The translations under genes were made by a program, and so were the position numbers. A stretch of DNA of 58,746 nucleotides, taken from the NCBI GenBank assembly GCA_026706635.1, contig JAPOYJ010000025.1, positions 1-58,746 on the forward strand. Reading direction: 5' to 3'. The notes under the pieces are model-generated. The model did no database searches, was not told the DNA's origin, and saw only the letters and a list, made by a program, of their open reading frames with translations. This document shows positions 39,995 to 49,926 of the stretch, in pieces. Numbering within the stretch: position 1 is the first letter of the stretch; every line of letters starts with the position of its first letter. Origin of the DNA: Gemmatimonadota bacterium. GTDB lineage: Bacteria; Gemmatimonadota; Gemmatimonadetes; Longimicrobiales; Gaopeijiaceae.

Positions 39995-41101
39995 TCAGCG
40001 AGCAGCCATCCGCGGGAGCACAGGATCGCTGCCGATCAGCCCCTCGCGGAGCATCAGCTCCGCATTCAGTATCGAGGCCCCGGCGGCTCCACGGATTGTG
40101 TTGTGGCCCAGAGCGACAAGGCTGATCCCAAGCACGGGACAGGGGCGGATGCGCCCCACCGTGACGGTCATTCCTCCGCTGGCCATCGCGTCGCGGCGGG
40201 GCTGCGGACGATCGGCATCGCTGGCAACCACGATCGGTCGTCGGGGTGCGCTCGGAAGGCCAGCGACCCCTTCGGACGCCGCAAAGCTCGCCATCTCGCG
40301 CAGCACATCGGCTGGCTCGGCCCTCGCCTCGAGCTCCACCGAGACGCAGAGAAGGTGCCCGTCGAGGGTCGCCACCCGGTTGCAGTGGGCGCTCACCAGC
40401 ACCGGAGCTGGGACCACCGTCGCCAAGTCGGGGTCGAGGCTGCCGAAGAGCTTGCGGAGCTCCACCGGGATCTTCTCCTCCTCGCCCGCAATGTGGGGCA
40501 CGACGTTGGCCAGCGCGTCGATCGCCGAGACTCCGGGGTGCCCAGCGCCGCTAACCGCCTGCATTGTGGTGACCACGACCCTCCGTATTCCCCGGTGGCG
40601 AATCGGCGCCAGCGCCAGCGCGAGGGTGACGGTGGCACAGTTCGGGTTCGTGACGATCGCGCCCGACCAGTCGCGCTCCCGGCGCTGGCGCTCGATCAGT
40701 GCCAGGTGCCCCGTGTTCACCTCGGGGATCAGCAGCGGCACGTCGTCGGCCAGGCGGTGGCTCCGCGCGTTGGAGAGCACGATGTGCCCGGCGTGCGCGA
40801 AGCTGCGCTCGATTGCGCCCGCCACCCCGCCGTCGATCGCGGAGAAGACCAGCTCCGGGGTTGCCGCGCCCGGTTCAGCCGACTCTACGACCAGATCCGC
40901 AACCCCCGTTGGCATGGGACGGTCGTGCACCCACCGCACCGCGTCGGCGTAGCTTCGCCCCGCGCTTCGCTCGCTGGCACCCACCCAGGCAAGTCGGAAC
41001 CAGGGGTGGTCATGCAGCAGCACGGCAAAGTTCTGACCGACCATCCCCGTAGCGCCGAGCAGCCCGACCGGAATGCGGGCACCGGGGTGCGATAGGGTGA
41101 T
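39995..41101 (-). CDS. asd: Aspartate-semialdehyde dehydrogenase, with apparent ATC start
   Basis: Reduces aspartyl phosphate to aspartate semialdehyde for the dap genes downstream. The active-site cysteine is in [16 protein letters not shown] and the histidine in [16 protein letters not shown]. The NADP-binding loop [17 protein letters not shown] is complete only if translation starts upstream of the first ATG (41044), which lies inside that loop. No ATG, GTG or TTG exists in frame between the loop and the upstream repeat. However, GGAAGGAG at 41108-41115 sits six bases before an in-frame ATC at 41101, giving a family-like N-terminus ([12 protein letters not shown]). A rare ATC start or a sequence error of ATG is therefore likely. 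Confidence 0.85.
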   Translation of the reverse strand: MTLSHPGARIPVGLLGATGMVGQNFAVLLHDHPWFRLAWVGASERSAGRSYADAVRWVHDRPMPTGVADLVVESAEPGAATPELVFSAIDGGVAGAIERSFAHAGHIVLSNARSHRLADDVPLLIPEVNTGHLALIERQRRERDWSGAIVTNPNCATVTLALALAPIRHRGIRRVVVTTMQAVSGAGHPGVSAIDALANVVPHIAGEEEKIPVELRKLFGSLDPDLATVVPAPVLVSAHCNRVATLDGHLLCVSVELEARAEPADVLREMASFAASEGVAGLPSAPRRPIVVASDADRPQPRRDAMASGGMTVTVGRIRPCPVLGISLVALGHNTIRGAAGASILNAELMLREGLIGSDPVLPRMAAR

Positions 41102-41121
41102 GGTCGGCTCCTTCCTCGCCT

Positions 41122-41210
41122 CGGGCGAGATTGTCCCGCGGACTGCGACAGCCCGTGGACGAAGCTCCCACGGCAGGAGCGGCGCGCGAGATCATCCACG
41201 GACTGCCAAG
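41122..41210. repeat. Mosaic repeat remnants upstream of asd
   Basis: GGCGAGATTGTCCCGCGGAC, CAGCCCGTGGACGAAGCTCC and CGAGATCATCCACGGACTGC are three family pieces in rearranged order. They lie in the 413-bp gap between asd and the divergent aldolase gene; 41211-41295 holds nothing recognisable. Confidence 0.7.
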
Positions 41211-41295
41211 CTGCCCGGCAAGCCCCGAGGGGACAACGCCCGGCGGATGGGGCGGCCCCGGACTGGACAACGGCCGCGCGCACCTTCACACTAAC

Positions 41296-41471
41296 CTAGC
41301 AGCCCGTGGACAACCTCTCCCGGCATTCGAGGCACGCTGCATTCGCGCTGGACCGCTTCGCTCTGCGTTGCTTCTTGCACGAATAGCGCTGCCATTCGCG
41401 CTGCGAAGCGCCTTGCCAGCCCGGCGCAGCGCCCCTCTCGGTGCTCGGGCGAGACTATCCAGAACTGCTAG
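41296..41471 (+). repeat. Complete CTAG-bounded mosaic repeat, 176 bp
   Basis: It begins CTAGCAGCCCGTGGACAA and ends ATCCAGAACTGCTAG. The interior is nearly identical to 8543-8720, including the hairpin around CGAATAGC with one arm change. It lies 43 bp before the aldolase start codon, so it may contribute to that gene's leader. Confidence 0.9.
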
Positions 41472-41514
41472 GAAGCCGTCCTGCGCCCAGACTTCACCCC
41501 CAAGGGGAGCACCA

Positions 41515-42573
<1,059 letters not shown>

Positions 42574-42576
<3 letters not shown>

Positions 42577-43050
42577 GAGTCCGTGGATGAACCCTGGCGA
42601 GCGCCGAGAGGCGCGAAGCGCCGGCGGTCCGTGGACCGGCCCGGACGAGCACCGAGACCGGCGAAGCGCCCCGCTGGCAAGGCGCGACGAAGCGGTCCGC
42701 GGTTGCGCCCGGGCGAGCACAGAGAGGGGCGAAGCGCCAGGCTGGCAAGGCGCTTCGCGGGGCGCATGGCGGAGCCATTCGCCCAAGAAGCAACGCAGAA
42801 GCGAAGCGATCCAGCATGGATGCAGCGCCCCTCGAATGCCGCCAGGGTGCATCCGCGGGCCGCATGGGCTGGTAGCAGCGCTACCGGCCCGAGGAGCAAC
42901 GCAGAGCGAAGCCACAGGTGTGGGAATTGTAAACCATGGATTACACAATGTAAATCACACATTACAGTGCGGAAAGACGAGCGAAGCGGTTCAGCGGGGA
43001 TGCAGCGCCGCTCGAATGCCGTGGGAGGTTTGTCCACGGGCTGCGAGGGG
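42574..43050. repeat. Longest mosaic repeat array, about 480 bp
   Basis: At least three modules are joined: GTCCGTGGATGAACCCTGG, GGTCCGTGGACCGGCCCGGA and TTGCGCCCGGGCGAGCACAG starts are each followed by GGCGAAGCGCC-type segments. A TGTAA module (42926-42971) and the standard right end TTTGTCCACGGGCTGCGAGG come next. It fills the gap between the aldolase and sixA-like genes. Confidence 0.85.
42926..42971. repeat. TGTAA double palindrome (copy H)
   Basis: TGTAAACCATGGATTACA and TGTAAATCACACATTACA, again 21 bp apart, nested in the larger array. Confidence 0.85.
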
Positions 43051-43055
43051 CTGAC

Positions 43056-43580
43056 GTGCTCCGACTGCTCCTCGCGAGGCACGCCAAGTCGAGCTGGCAC
43101 GAGGCGGATCTCCCCGACCACGACCGTCCGCTGAGCAAGCGCGGGCTCAGAGCCGCGCCGCTCGTCGCGAGGGCGCTTGCCGAGGGCGGGCACGCGCCGG
43201 AGCTCGTCTACTGCAGCACGGCGCGCCGGACGCGGAGCACATGGGAGCTCATGAGCCCGTACATAGGTGCCCGTGCGGAGGTCAGGTACCTCCCCGAACT
43301 CTACCTGGCCCCGGCGGAGAGGGTGCTGGAGGTGATTTCGGGTGCCCCGGCCAGCGTCGGTACGCTGATGGTGATGGGCCACAATCCGGCCACCCACGCG
43401 GTGGCCGTGCACTTCGGAGAGCTGCCCACGCCTCCGCTCCGTGTCTTTCCGACCGGCGCCGTCGCCGTCGTGGAGCTCGCCTCCGAGAGCTGGCGCAACG
43501 CGGTTTCCAGGGGCCGGATTGTGGATTTCGTCGCGCCGAAGGCGGTCGGACGGGTGCGGCCCGATCGGGCACCGGGTTGA
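43056..43580 (+). CDS. SixA-like phosphohistidine phosphatase
   Basis: A histidine-phosphatase fold protein of 174 residues. The catalytic RHAKSSW motif opens it (LLLARHAKSSWHEADLPD). DHDRPLSKRG and the second histidine in LMVMGHNPATHAVAVHF complete the site. SixA proteins remove phosphate from histidine phosphotransfer domains or phosphocarrier NPr; no partner is encoded here. GTG 43056 lies only a few bases after the end of a mosaic repeat, so its ribosome site is mostly repeat sequence (GAGGGG). Confidence 0.85.
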   Translation: MLRLLLARHAKSSWHEADLPDHDRPLSKRGLRAAPLVARALAEGGHAPELVYCSTARRTRSTWELMSPYIGARAEVRYLPELYLAPAERVLEVISGAPASVGTLMVMGHNPATHAVAVHFGELPTPPLRVFPTGAVAVVELASESWRNAVSRGRIVDFVAPKAVGRVRPDRAPG

Positions 43581-43703
43581 CCAGACGGAACCGGTAGCCC
43601 ATTGTGGGGTAGCTGGGATTGGGTGCCGGGTCCCGCACTCGGCATCGCGGCCGCAGTGTGGTCGACCCGCGCTACCACCCTTGCTCGCGAATGGCGGTGA
43701 AGG

Positions 43704-46052
43704 ATGATCGGTGCCCCTCTGGTGATCGCCGCGCTGCAGCAGGCCACCCTTACGGGGGTGGTGCGCGATAGCGTGGATCTGCAGCCAATCGCCTTCGCAC
43801 AGGTGACAGCCACGGCTGCGGCCGACGCGGCGACCACGGTGCGCGGCGCCGCCGATCAGTACGGTGCGTTCTTCCTTCCGGGGCTCCCGTCCTCCTCGGA
43901 GATCCGGGTGGTCGTGCGAGCACCTGGGCATGCGCCCTGGGAGAAGAGCTACGGGGAGGTTCCGAGCAATCCGATCCGGGTGCTGCTAGAGCGCGCACCA
44001 ATCGCCCTGCAGTCGCTCGAGGTTACCGGCAACCGCGGTGGCGATCCGATTGCCCTTTCGCGGGACGCCTTCGTCTTCGACTCGGTCCTCATTCGAAGCC
44101 TGCCGCCGATTCTGGAGTCGGATGTGCTGCGCGCAACCGTGGTGTCTCCCTCGGCCTCGGCACCGTCGGACTACAGCTCGGTCCCCTTCATACGGGGCGG
44201 CACCAGCGCTGGCACCCCCGTTATGCTGGACGGCGTGCGCCTATTCAACGCCGTCCACATGGGGGGCTTCGTTTCGGCGGTAAACGCCGAGGTGGTGGAA
44301 CGGGCAACTCTGCTGGCCGGCTCCGGGGGCGACGGCCTCGTGGTCGGGTCGCTCTCCGGCGCGATAGACATCGCAACGCGGGACGGCTCGCGGGAGCGAC
44401 GCCGGATCAGCGGCTCGCTGGGGGTGGGGTCGTCGCGGCTCGCGCTGGAGGGACCGATCGGGGACAACGTCTCGTACCTGCTGGACGGACGGCGGACGTA
44501 CATCGGCTCGTTCACGACCCAGCTGGAGAGGTACGACGTGGTGGAAGACGACGTTCCGTACTATTTCCAGGATGTGCACGGCAAGCTCACCTTCGACCTT
44601 GGCGGCGTGCGGCGCCTTTCCTTCAGCGGCTACGCCAGCACGGAGGATCTTACCACCTACGACGCCCAGGAGACGCTGGCGCTCGCGATGCAGGCGACCA
44701 ACATCGCCTTCTCGGGCCACTTCCGCGACCGCCTCGGTGCCAGCGGGGTTTTGGACGCGAGCGTGGGATACAGTCGGTTCGCCAACGATCTCGAGTTCCT
44801 CGGCGGTTTCGGCCGCCGCGACGAGGAGAGTGACACCGCCGAAATCCCCAGGGAGATTCTCCTCGCCGGGGAGGGCTCGATGGAAGAGGCGAGGGCCGAT
44901 CTCCGCCTCACCTGGCGCGCCAAGGTGGCGGCGATCACGGTCGGCGCGCAGGCGACCCGCTTCGTCACGGATCACGACTACGACGCCACCGAGGTGATCG
45001 ATTGGGACGATGATACCTACTTCGCGCCACTCCTGCTCAGACGGAGCCACCTTCGCCTCGCTGGCTACGCGAGCGCTGACATCGACCTGACTGGCGGGTA
45101 CAACGCGCGCACGGGGGTGCGCGCGGATCGCTTCAACGGCTTTGCGACGACGGTAGGACCCTTCGCCGAGCTCGGCTACACGGGAGACTGGTGGAGCGCT
45201 CGCATCTCGGGGTCGCGGTCGTATCAGGAGCTGGCATCGGTGCGAAACGAAGAGGCCCTGGTGAGCAGTTTTCTCGCCTACGACATACTTGTTCCGGTTA
45301 CCAGGGGTCCCATGCCACGTAACACCGAGGTCTCCATTGGCTGGCAGGGCACGGCCGGGCAGCTCAGGGTTCGCTTGGACGCCTACGCCCGGTGGCTCGC
45401 CGACCTGCGCCTGCCGGACCCGGGGTACAAACCGCTCACCAGCATTGTCCTGGGCGACCCGGCCGATTGGTACCTCTCGACGGGGACGGCGCGAGGCTTC
45501 GAGTCGTCGTGGAGCTGGCGCTCCGAGGCCGGAGTCGCGTTCCTGGGGAGCTACCGGTGGGCGACCGTATCCAGGCAGGTCGGAGATAAGGGCGAAGAGG
45601 TGGACAGGCCCCGCTTTGACGAAGTATACAGGCCCCGCTTCCACCGGAACCACGAGCTGGAGCTGGGAGTCTCCTACCGCCGCGGGGCGTCGCTGTGGTC
45701 GGCCCGCTACTCGCTACGGTCGGGACAGCCGGTGACACCCTCCGAGGTGATCGCGCCCTTCCGGGAGCAGGGACCCTTCGGCGCGGTGAAGCTGCTTACG
45801 CTGGGAGGCTCCTACAACTCCGCCACGCTGCCCTTCTACAGGAGGATCGATTTGGGGTGGCGCTACGAGTCCGAAATTAGTTGGTTCGGCGGCGGCTCCG
45901 TGTCGCCGTACGTCTCAGTTGCCAATCTCCTGAATTCCCCGAACGTGGTCGGCTGGATAGTGCAGCGCGGATGGTACAGCGCCAATGTCGAGCGAGTCTA
46001 TATGCGGCAGCTGCCAATGCTGCCCTTTTTCGGCGTGGAGTTTCGGTTTTGA
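43704..46052 (+). CDS. TonB-dependent receptor with carboxypeptidase-regulatory-like N-domain
   Basis: A 782-residue outer-membrane transporter. Residues about 10-95 are a CarboxypepD_reg-type domain (TLTGVVRDSVDLQPIAFAQV). The plug follows (PFIRGGTSAGTPVMLDGVRL, GGFVSAVNAEVVERATLLAG), then a 22-strand-like barrel ending in aromatic phenylalanine (FFGVEFRF). An in-frame stop just before ATG 43704 fixes the start region. The signal peptide is very short (MIGAPLVIAALQQA) and lacks a basic n-region, which is odd. The ligand cannot be told. The stop overlaps the next gene's TTG. Confidence 0.88.
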   Translation: MIGAPLVIAALQQATLTGVVRDSVDLQPIAFAQVTATAAADAATTVRGAADQYGAFFLPGLPSSSEIRVVVRAPGHAPWEKSYGEVPSNPIRVLLERAPIALQSLEVTGNRGGDPIALSRDAFVFDSVLIRSLPPILESDVLRATVVSPSASAPSDYSSVPFIRGGTSAGTPVMLDGVRLFNAVHMGGFVSAVNAEVVERATLLAGSGGDGLVVGSLSGAIDIATRDGSRERRRISGSLGVGSSRLALEGPIGDNVSYLLDGRRTYIGSFTTQLERYDVVEDDVPYYFQDVHGKLTFDLGGVRRLSFSGYASTEDLTTYDAQETLALAMQATNIAFSGHFRDRLGASGVLDASVGYSRFANDLEFLGGFGRRDEESDTAEIPREILLAGEGSMEEARADLRLTWRAKVAAITVGAQATRFVTDHDYDATEVIDWDDDTYFAPLLLRRSHLRLAGYASADIDLTGGYNARTGVRADRFNGFATTVGPFAELGYTGDWWSARISGSRSYQELASVRNEEALVSSFLAYDILVPVTRGPMPRNTEVSIGWQGTAGQLRVRLDAYARWLADLRLPDPGYKPLTSIVLGDPADWYLSTGTARGFESSWSWRSEAGVAFLGSYRWATVSRQVGDKGEEVDRPRFDEVYRPRFHRNHELELGVSYRRGASLWSARYSLRSGQPVTPSEVIAPFREQGPFGAVKLLTLGGSYNSATLPFYRRIDLGWRYESEISWFGGGSVSPYVSVANLLNSPNVVGWIVQRGWYSANVERVYMRQLPMLPFFGVEFRF

Positions 46053-46930
46053 GGAGTCGTGGAGAAGGCTCGGTCGCGATCGTCGCGGCGGTGGCGGTGG
46101 CGCTCTCCGGGTGTGAGCTCGTGCGCGGTGTCGATCCGCTGGAGGCGCACCCGGACGTGGTTGTGGTCCTGGGGATGCTTGTCGCTGGCGAGAGGGAGGC
46201 CCGAATCCTCGCCTCCCATCCCCATCGGCTGGAGTTCGAGCCTAAGCCCCAGGTTACAGCCACCCTCCAGGGTCCCGGATGGACGGCCGACTTCACCGAG
46301 GACCTGCCGCTGGTGGATTGCTTCGACGTGGGGGGCAACTGGCATGCGCCATCCAAGTGCATCGGTGCGATCCTGCCAGAACAAATTGGCGCTGGCGTCA
46401 CCTATGGGCTCTCTGGGACAGCGCCCTTGGGGTCTTTCAGTGGGCAGGCCACAATGCCGATGGGTCCGGAACTTGTCCACCCCGCCTTCGCACTTGGAAT
46501 TCCCGCCCAGGACGAGTGGGGTCCGGTCGATGTGCCTCTGTCGTACAGGGTGGAGGCTGACGCCGGGATGGTGCTCGCGGATGTCGGGGAGATCTTCGAG
46601 CTGCAACTTGATGGAACCAAGGAGGCGCTGTCCGACGTCGGCTATCGTGAATTCCCCAAGGTTCTCGCCAGCTTCGAGGCGGACACGATCTCCGTATTTC
46701 AGCGTCGCAAGCCGCTTCGCTTCGTGGTGACCGTCCTCACCGTTGGCTGGACGTACGTGAACTTCGCCGAGTTCCACGGAATCGACCCCCTGCCAAGCCC
46801 CTGGCCCGACTTTGGTCTCACGGGCGAGGGGGTGTTCGGGTACTTCGCGGGCAAGACACCGTCACGACCCATCGAGGTGCATGTGGGGCCTTTCGACAAT
46901 CCCGACGTGGTCGACCCCGAGGACCCGTAG
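46049..46930 (+). CDS. Lipoprotein partner of the TonB-dependent receptor
   Basis: TTG 46049 overlaps the receptor stop as TTGA and has GGAG eight bases upstream. A signal peptide with lipobox (AVAVALSGCELV) is followed by about 270 residues of beta-rich sequence (VVVVLGMLVAGEREARIL, FPKVLASFEADTISVFQ). The tight coupling suggests a surface or periplasmic partner in substrate capture, similar in arrangement to DUF4249-type lipoproteins beside receptors in Bacteroidota. I do not recognise the family with certainty. Confidence 0.75.
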   Translation: MRSRGEGSVAIVAAVAVALSGCELVRGVDPLEAHPDVVVVLGMLVAGEREARILASHPHRLEFEPKPQVTATLQGPGWTADFTEDLPLVDCFDVGGNWHAPSKCIGAILPEQIGAGVTYGLSGTAPLGSFSGQATMPMGPELVHPAFALGIPAQDEWGPVDVPLSYRVEADAGMVLADVGEIFELQLDGTKEALSDVGYREFPKVLASFEADTISVFQRRKPLRFVVTVLTVGWTYVNFAEFHGIDPLPSPWPDFGLTGEGVFGYFAGKTPSRPIEVHVGPFDNPDVVDPEDP

Positions 46931-46952
46931 ACAGATAGTGGCCACTATCTGT
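46931..46952. terminator. Perfect 22-bp palindrome between convergent genes
   Basis: The half-site ACAGATAGTGG is followed directly by its reverse complement. It begins one base after the lipoprotein stop and lies between convergent genes, so a bidirectional terminator or a protein binding site is possible. No T tract follows. Confidence 0.55.
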
Positions 46953-47004
46953 CGCGCAGCTCGCTCCAGCTGCGGCGACGCCCGCTTACTCCTTCCGCAT
47001 GAGG

Positions 47005-49926
47005 TCATGGGGCGGGCGGCACTCCGGGCAGTCGATACGCGCTCCGAGTGGGGCGGACCGGCCGGAGCAGCCAGTAGGGCCTGCGGGTTCCGTCTGGAGA
47101 GTGATGCGCGGCCGGGCGCGAGAGCTCCAGCCACCTCCGGAAGGCGTCTCGTGATCGGGCGGTGTCCACCGAGACGTCGCCGTATCGGTCGCCCGGCTCG
47201 GCGCGCTTCACGCGTACCGCCTGGTGCCAGCAGTGCGCTCCCGACACGGGGTCCGGCTGCACCGGAAAGGTCAGATTCTGGTGCACGCCCACATCCTTCC
47301 ACCAGATCCGCGCGGTATCCGGGTCGGGCGAGCCGAATGCGCCCGCCCCTCCCTTCCTGCGAATGCCCCACCCCGTGCCGTCCCGACTCAGATCGACCGT
47401 GGCGGTCGCCTGGCGGGCACCGCCGTTCAGCTTCCAGCGCCCCATGTGGTGCGAGCACGCCACCACCCCAGGGTGAATGCCCTCCGTGACCCACGCCTTC
47501 ACCACATAGTGGCCGATCGCGGTCTCGATGCGCACGAGGTCGCCCGTCTCAACCCCCACCCGAGCGGCGTCCTCGGGGTGCAGCCAGAGCGGGTTGGTGT
47601 GCGCGATCTCGTTCAGCCACTTCGCGTTGGCGCTCCGGGTGTGGATCTGCACCGGGAGGCGAAAGGTGGAGATCAGGCACATCTCGTCGCTCGCCAGATT
47701 CGACCTGTGCACATGGCTCCTCATATAGCCGGGCACTGCGCCCTCCGCCCACCCCCACTCGGCCAGAGTGCGCGACCAGAACTCAAGGCGTCCAGAGGGC
47801 GTCGGGAAGCCCCGTCGCACCACGCCGTCCACCAGAACCCCGACCCGCCTGCGACCGTCGCCGTCGCCTTCGAGGGGCGGCATCGGCACGACGTTCACTG
47901 TCGGCGGCGCCACACTCCGCGTGAAGACGCGGCCCATCGAGTCGACGTGCGTCTCCTCCAGCTCATCGGCTGCGATCGGCTCCTCATGGCGCCTTCCCAC
48001 CTTGGCGTCGATCTCGAAGGCCCCGTAACGCCGCATGTACTCGAGCGGCTCGAGTCCCTCGCTCCTCGCCTTCTCCGGGAGCCCCGGCACCGAGTTCTCG
48101 AAGATCCAACCGTAGTACTCGTCCACACCCATCTTCTCGCCGGGGCGCTCCCGCGACTCGAAGAACTCCCGGACGCCTCGTGATCCGTCCGGGTCGATTC
48201 GCCAGGTGAGCTCCATCCAGAACTCGTTCTCCTCCCACACTTCTCCCGGAGTGACGTCGCGGGTGCTCTCGACCGCCTCGCCGAAGAGCTCCCGCGCCGT
48301 CCGCAGCACCGGTTGGCGAAATCCGATCCAGCGCCCGTCGTACTGCTCGTACGACGTCAGGTCGTGTCGTTCCGAGGAGTGCCCCATGGGAAGCACGTAG
48401 TCGGCGAAGTAGGCGGTCTCGTTCCACGTCGGCGTCAGCGCCACATGCAGCCCGATTCTCTCGGGATCGGTGAGCATCTCGATCCAGGAGAAGCCGTCGG
48501 GGTTGGTCCAGACGGGGTTGTAGACCCGGGTGAAGTAGACGTCCAGCCGGCCCGCGCGCTCGGCCGTGAGGTGCGGCAGGAGGAAGGACATCTCCATCAG
48601 GCTGAGCGGGTAGTCGCCGGGCCAGGTAAGGTCGTTCCAGTGTTCGGGGTGCCTCGATGGCATCCTGATCGGTCTGGGGACGAACTTGTTCCACGCGTTG
48701 GGGTAGGTCCCTCCTGGCACGGCGATGGCCCCGAGCAGCGCATTCAACAGGAATAGGGCGCGCGTCACCTGCCACCCTCCCAGGTTCCCGGCAGCTGCGC
48801 TCCGCCAGCAGTGTGTCGAGAGCCTGGCACCGGCTGTGGCCACCAGCTCGGCGACGGCCTCTATCGTGCCTCTGGCCACCCCACTCTCGGCCTCTGCGAA
48901 CTCGAAGGTGTAGCGGGCATATAGGTCGCGCAGGATCCTCTCGAAGTCGCCGAAGTCGCCCTCCGCCTCTCCGTGCACCTCCTCCAGATACTCGCGCCAG
49001 TTCCACCAGCGCTCCACGAAGCCGCGATCGTAGCTCCCGCTCTGGATCAGGTGGTTGGCCACGGCCAGGAGCACCGCCGCCTCCGAGCCGGGATAGCTCG
49101 CCAGCCAGTGGTCGGCGTGGGTGGCGGTGTTCGAGAGGCGGGTGTCGAACACCACGAGCTTCGCCCCCCGCTTCCTGCCCTCGATGACCCGCTGGGCGTG
49201 GGGGTTGAAGTAGTGACCCGCCTCGAGGTGGCTGCTGACTAGCAGTATCACCCTGGCGTTCTCGTGGTCCGGGCTCGGCCGGTCCATCCCCATCCAGAGG
49301 TGGTAGCCGGTGCGGGCGCCCGAGGAACAGATGTTGGTGTGCGAGTTGTGGCCATCCACACCCCAGGCGGCGAGCATGCGCTCGGTGAATCCGTCCTCGC
49401 CGGGCCGGCCCACATGGTACATGATCTCGCGGTGCCTTCCCTCGTCGAGAGCCGCCCGGATCCGCCCCGCGATCTCGTCGAGCACCTCGTCCCACTCGAC
49501 CCGCTCCCAGCGACCGTCGCCACGCTCGCCAACTCGCCTAAGCGGGTGGAGGATTCGGTCCGGATCGGCGATCTGAGTAACTGTGGCGGGGCCCTTGGCG
49601 CAGTTCCTACCCCGCGATCCGGGGTGCTCGGGATTCCCCTCGAACTTGCGCACTTCGAGGCTGTCGCGATCCACGTAGGCGAGCAGGCCGCACGCCGACT
49701 CGCAGTTGAAGCAGGTAGTGGGCACCAGCGAGTAGCGACGCTCGACCCGCTCGGGCCAGCTCTTCGAGTCAAGCTCGGTCCAGTCGCCCCAGCGCTCCCT
49801 CGGGGGATAGGCGGCAAGCTCGCCGCCGCTCGCGCCAGGGTGGAAGGTCTCGCCGCGCTTCTCCACCTCGGGCCTCGCAGCCGAGACCCGTCGGCCGCAC
49901 TCGCACTTGCCCGCCCTGCGAGTCAC
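47005..49926 (-). CDS. Molybdopterin oxidoreductase catalytic subunit (PsrA/PhsA-like)
   Basis: A 973-residue bis-MGD enzyme of the DMSO-reductase family. The N-terminal 4Fe-4S site is CFNCESACG with the fourth cysteine in GRNCAKGPATV. HNSHTNICSSGARTGYH offers a cysteine near the metal, the usual molybdenum-ligand region. C-terminal MGD-binding parts include LWLHPEDAARVGVETGDLVR and VVACSHHMGRWKL. No twin-arginine leader is seen, although CECGRR with two extra cysteines precedes the domain. GTG 49926 overlaps the stop of the ferredoxin-NrfD gene. The substrate could be a sulfur, selenium or arsenic oxyanion and is not resolved. Confidence 0.85.
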   Translation of the reverse strand: MTRRAGKCECGRRVSAARPEVEKRGETFHPGASGGELAAYPPRERWGDWTELDSKSWPERVERRYSLVPTTCFNCESACGLLAYVDRDSLEVRKFEGNPEHPGSRGRNCAKGPATVTQIADPDRILHPLRRVGERGDGRWERVEWDEVLDEIAGRIRAALDEGRHREIMYHVGRPGEDGFTERMLAAWGVDGHNSHTNICSSGARTGYHLWMGMDRPSPDHENARVILLVSSHLEAGHYFNPHAQRVIEGRKRGAKLVVFDTRLSNTATHADHWLASYPGSEAAVLLAVANHLIQSGSYDRGFVERWWNWREYLEEVHGEAEGDFGDFERILRDLYARYTFEFAEAESGVARGTIEAVAELVATAGARLSTHCWRSAAAGNLGGWQVTRALFLLNALLGAIAVPGGTYPNAWNKFVPRPIRMPSRHPEHWNDLTWPGDYPLSLMEMSFLLPHLTAERAGRLDVYFTRVYNPVWTNPDGFSWIEMLTDPERIGLHVALTPTWNETAYFADYVLPMGHSSERHDLTSYEQYDGRWIGFRQPVLRTARELFGEAVESTRDVTPGEVWEENEFWMELTWRIDPDGSRGVREFFESRERPGEKMGVDEYYGWIFENSVPGLPEKARSEGLEPLEYMRRYGAFEIDAKVGRRHEEPIAADELEETHVDSMGRVFTRSVAPPTVNVVPMPPLEGDGDGRRRVGVLVDGVVRRGFPTPSGRLEFWSRTLAEWGWAEGAVPGYMRSHVHRSNLASDEMCLISTFRLPVQIHTRSANAKWLNEIAHTNPLWLHPEDAARVGVETGDLVRIETAIGHYVVKAWVTEGIHPGVVACSHHMGRWKLNGGARQATATVDLSRDGTGWGIRRKGGAGAFGSPDPDTARIWWKDVGVHQNLTFPVQPDPVSGAHCWHQAVRVKRAEPGDRYGDVSVDTARSRDAFRRWLELSRPAAHHSPDGTRRPYWLLRPVRPTRSAYRLPGVPPAP

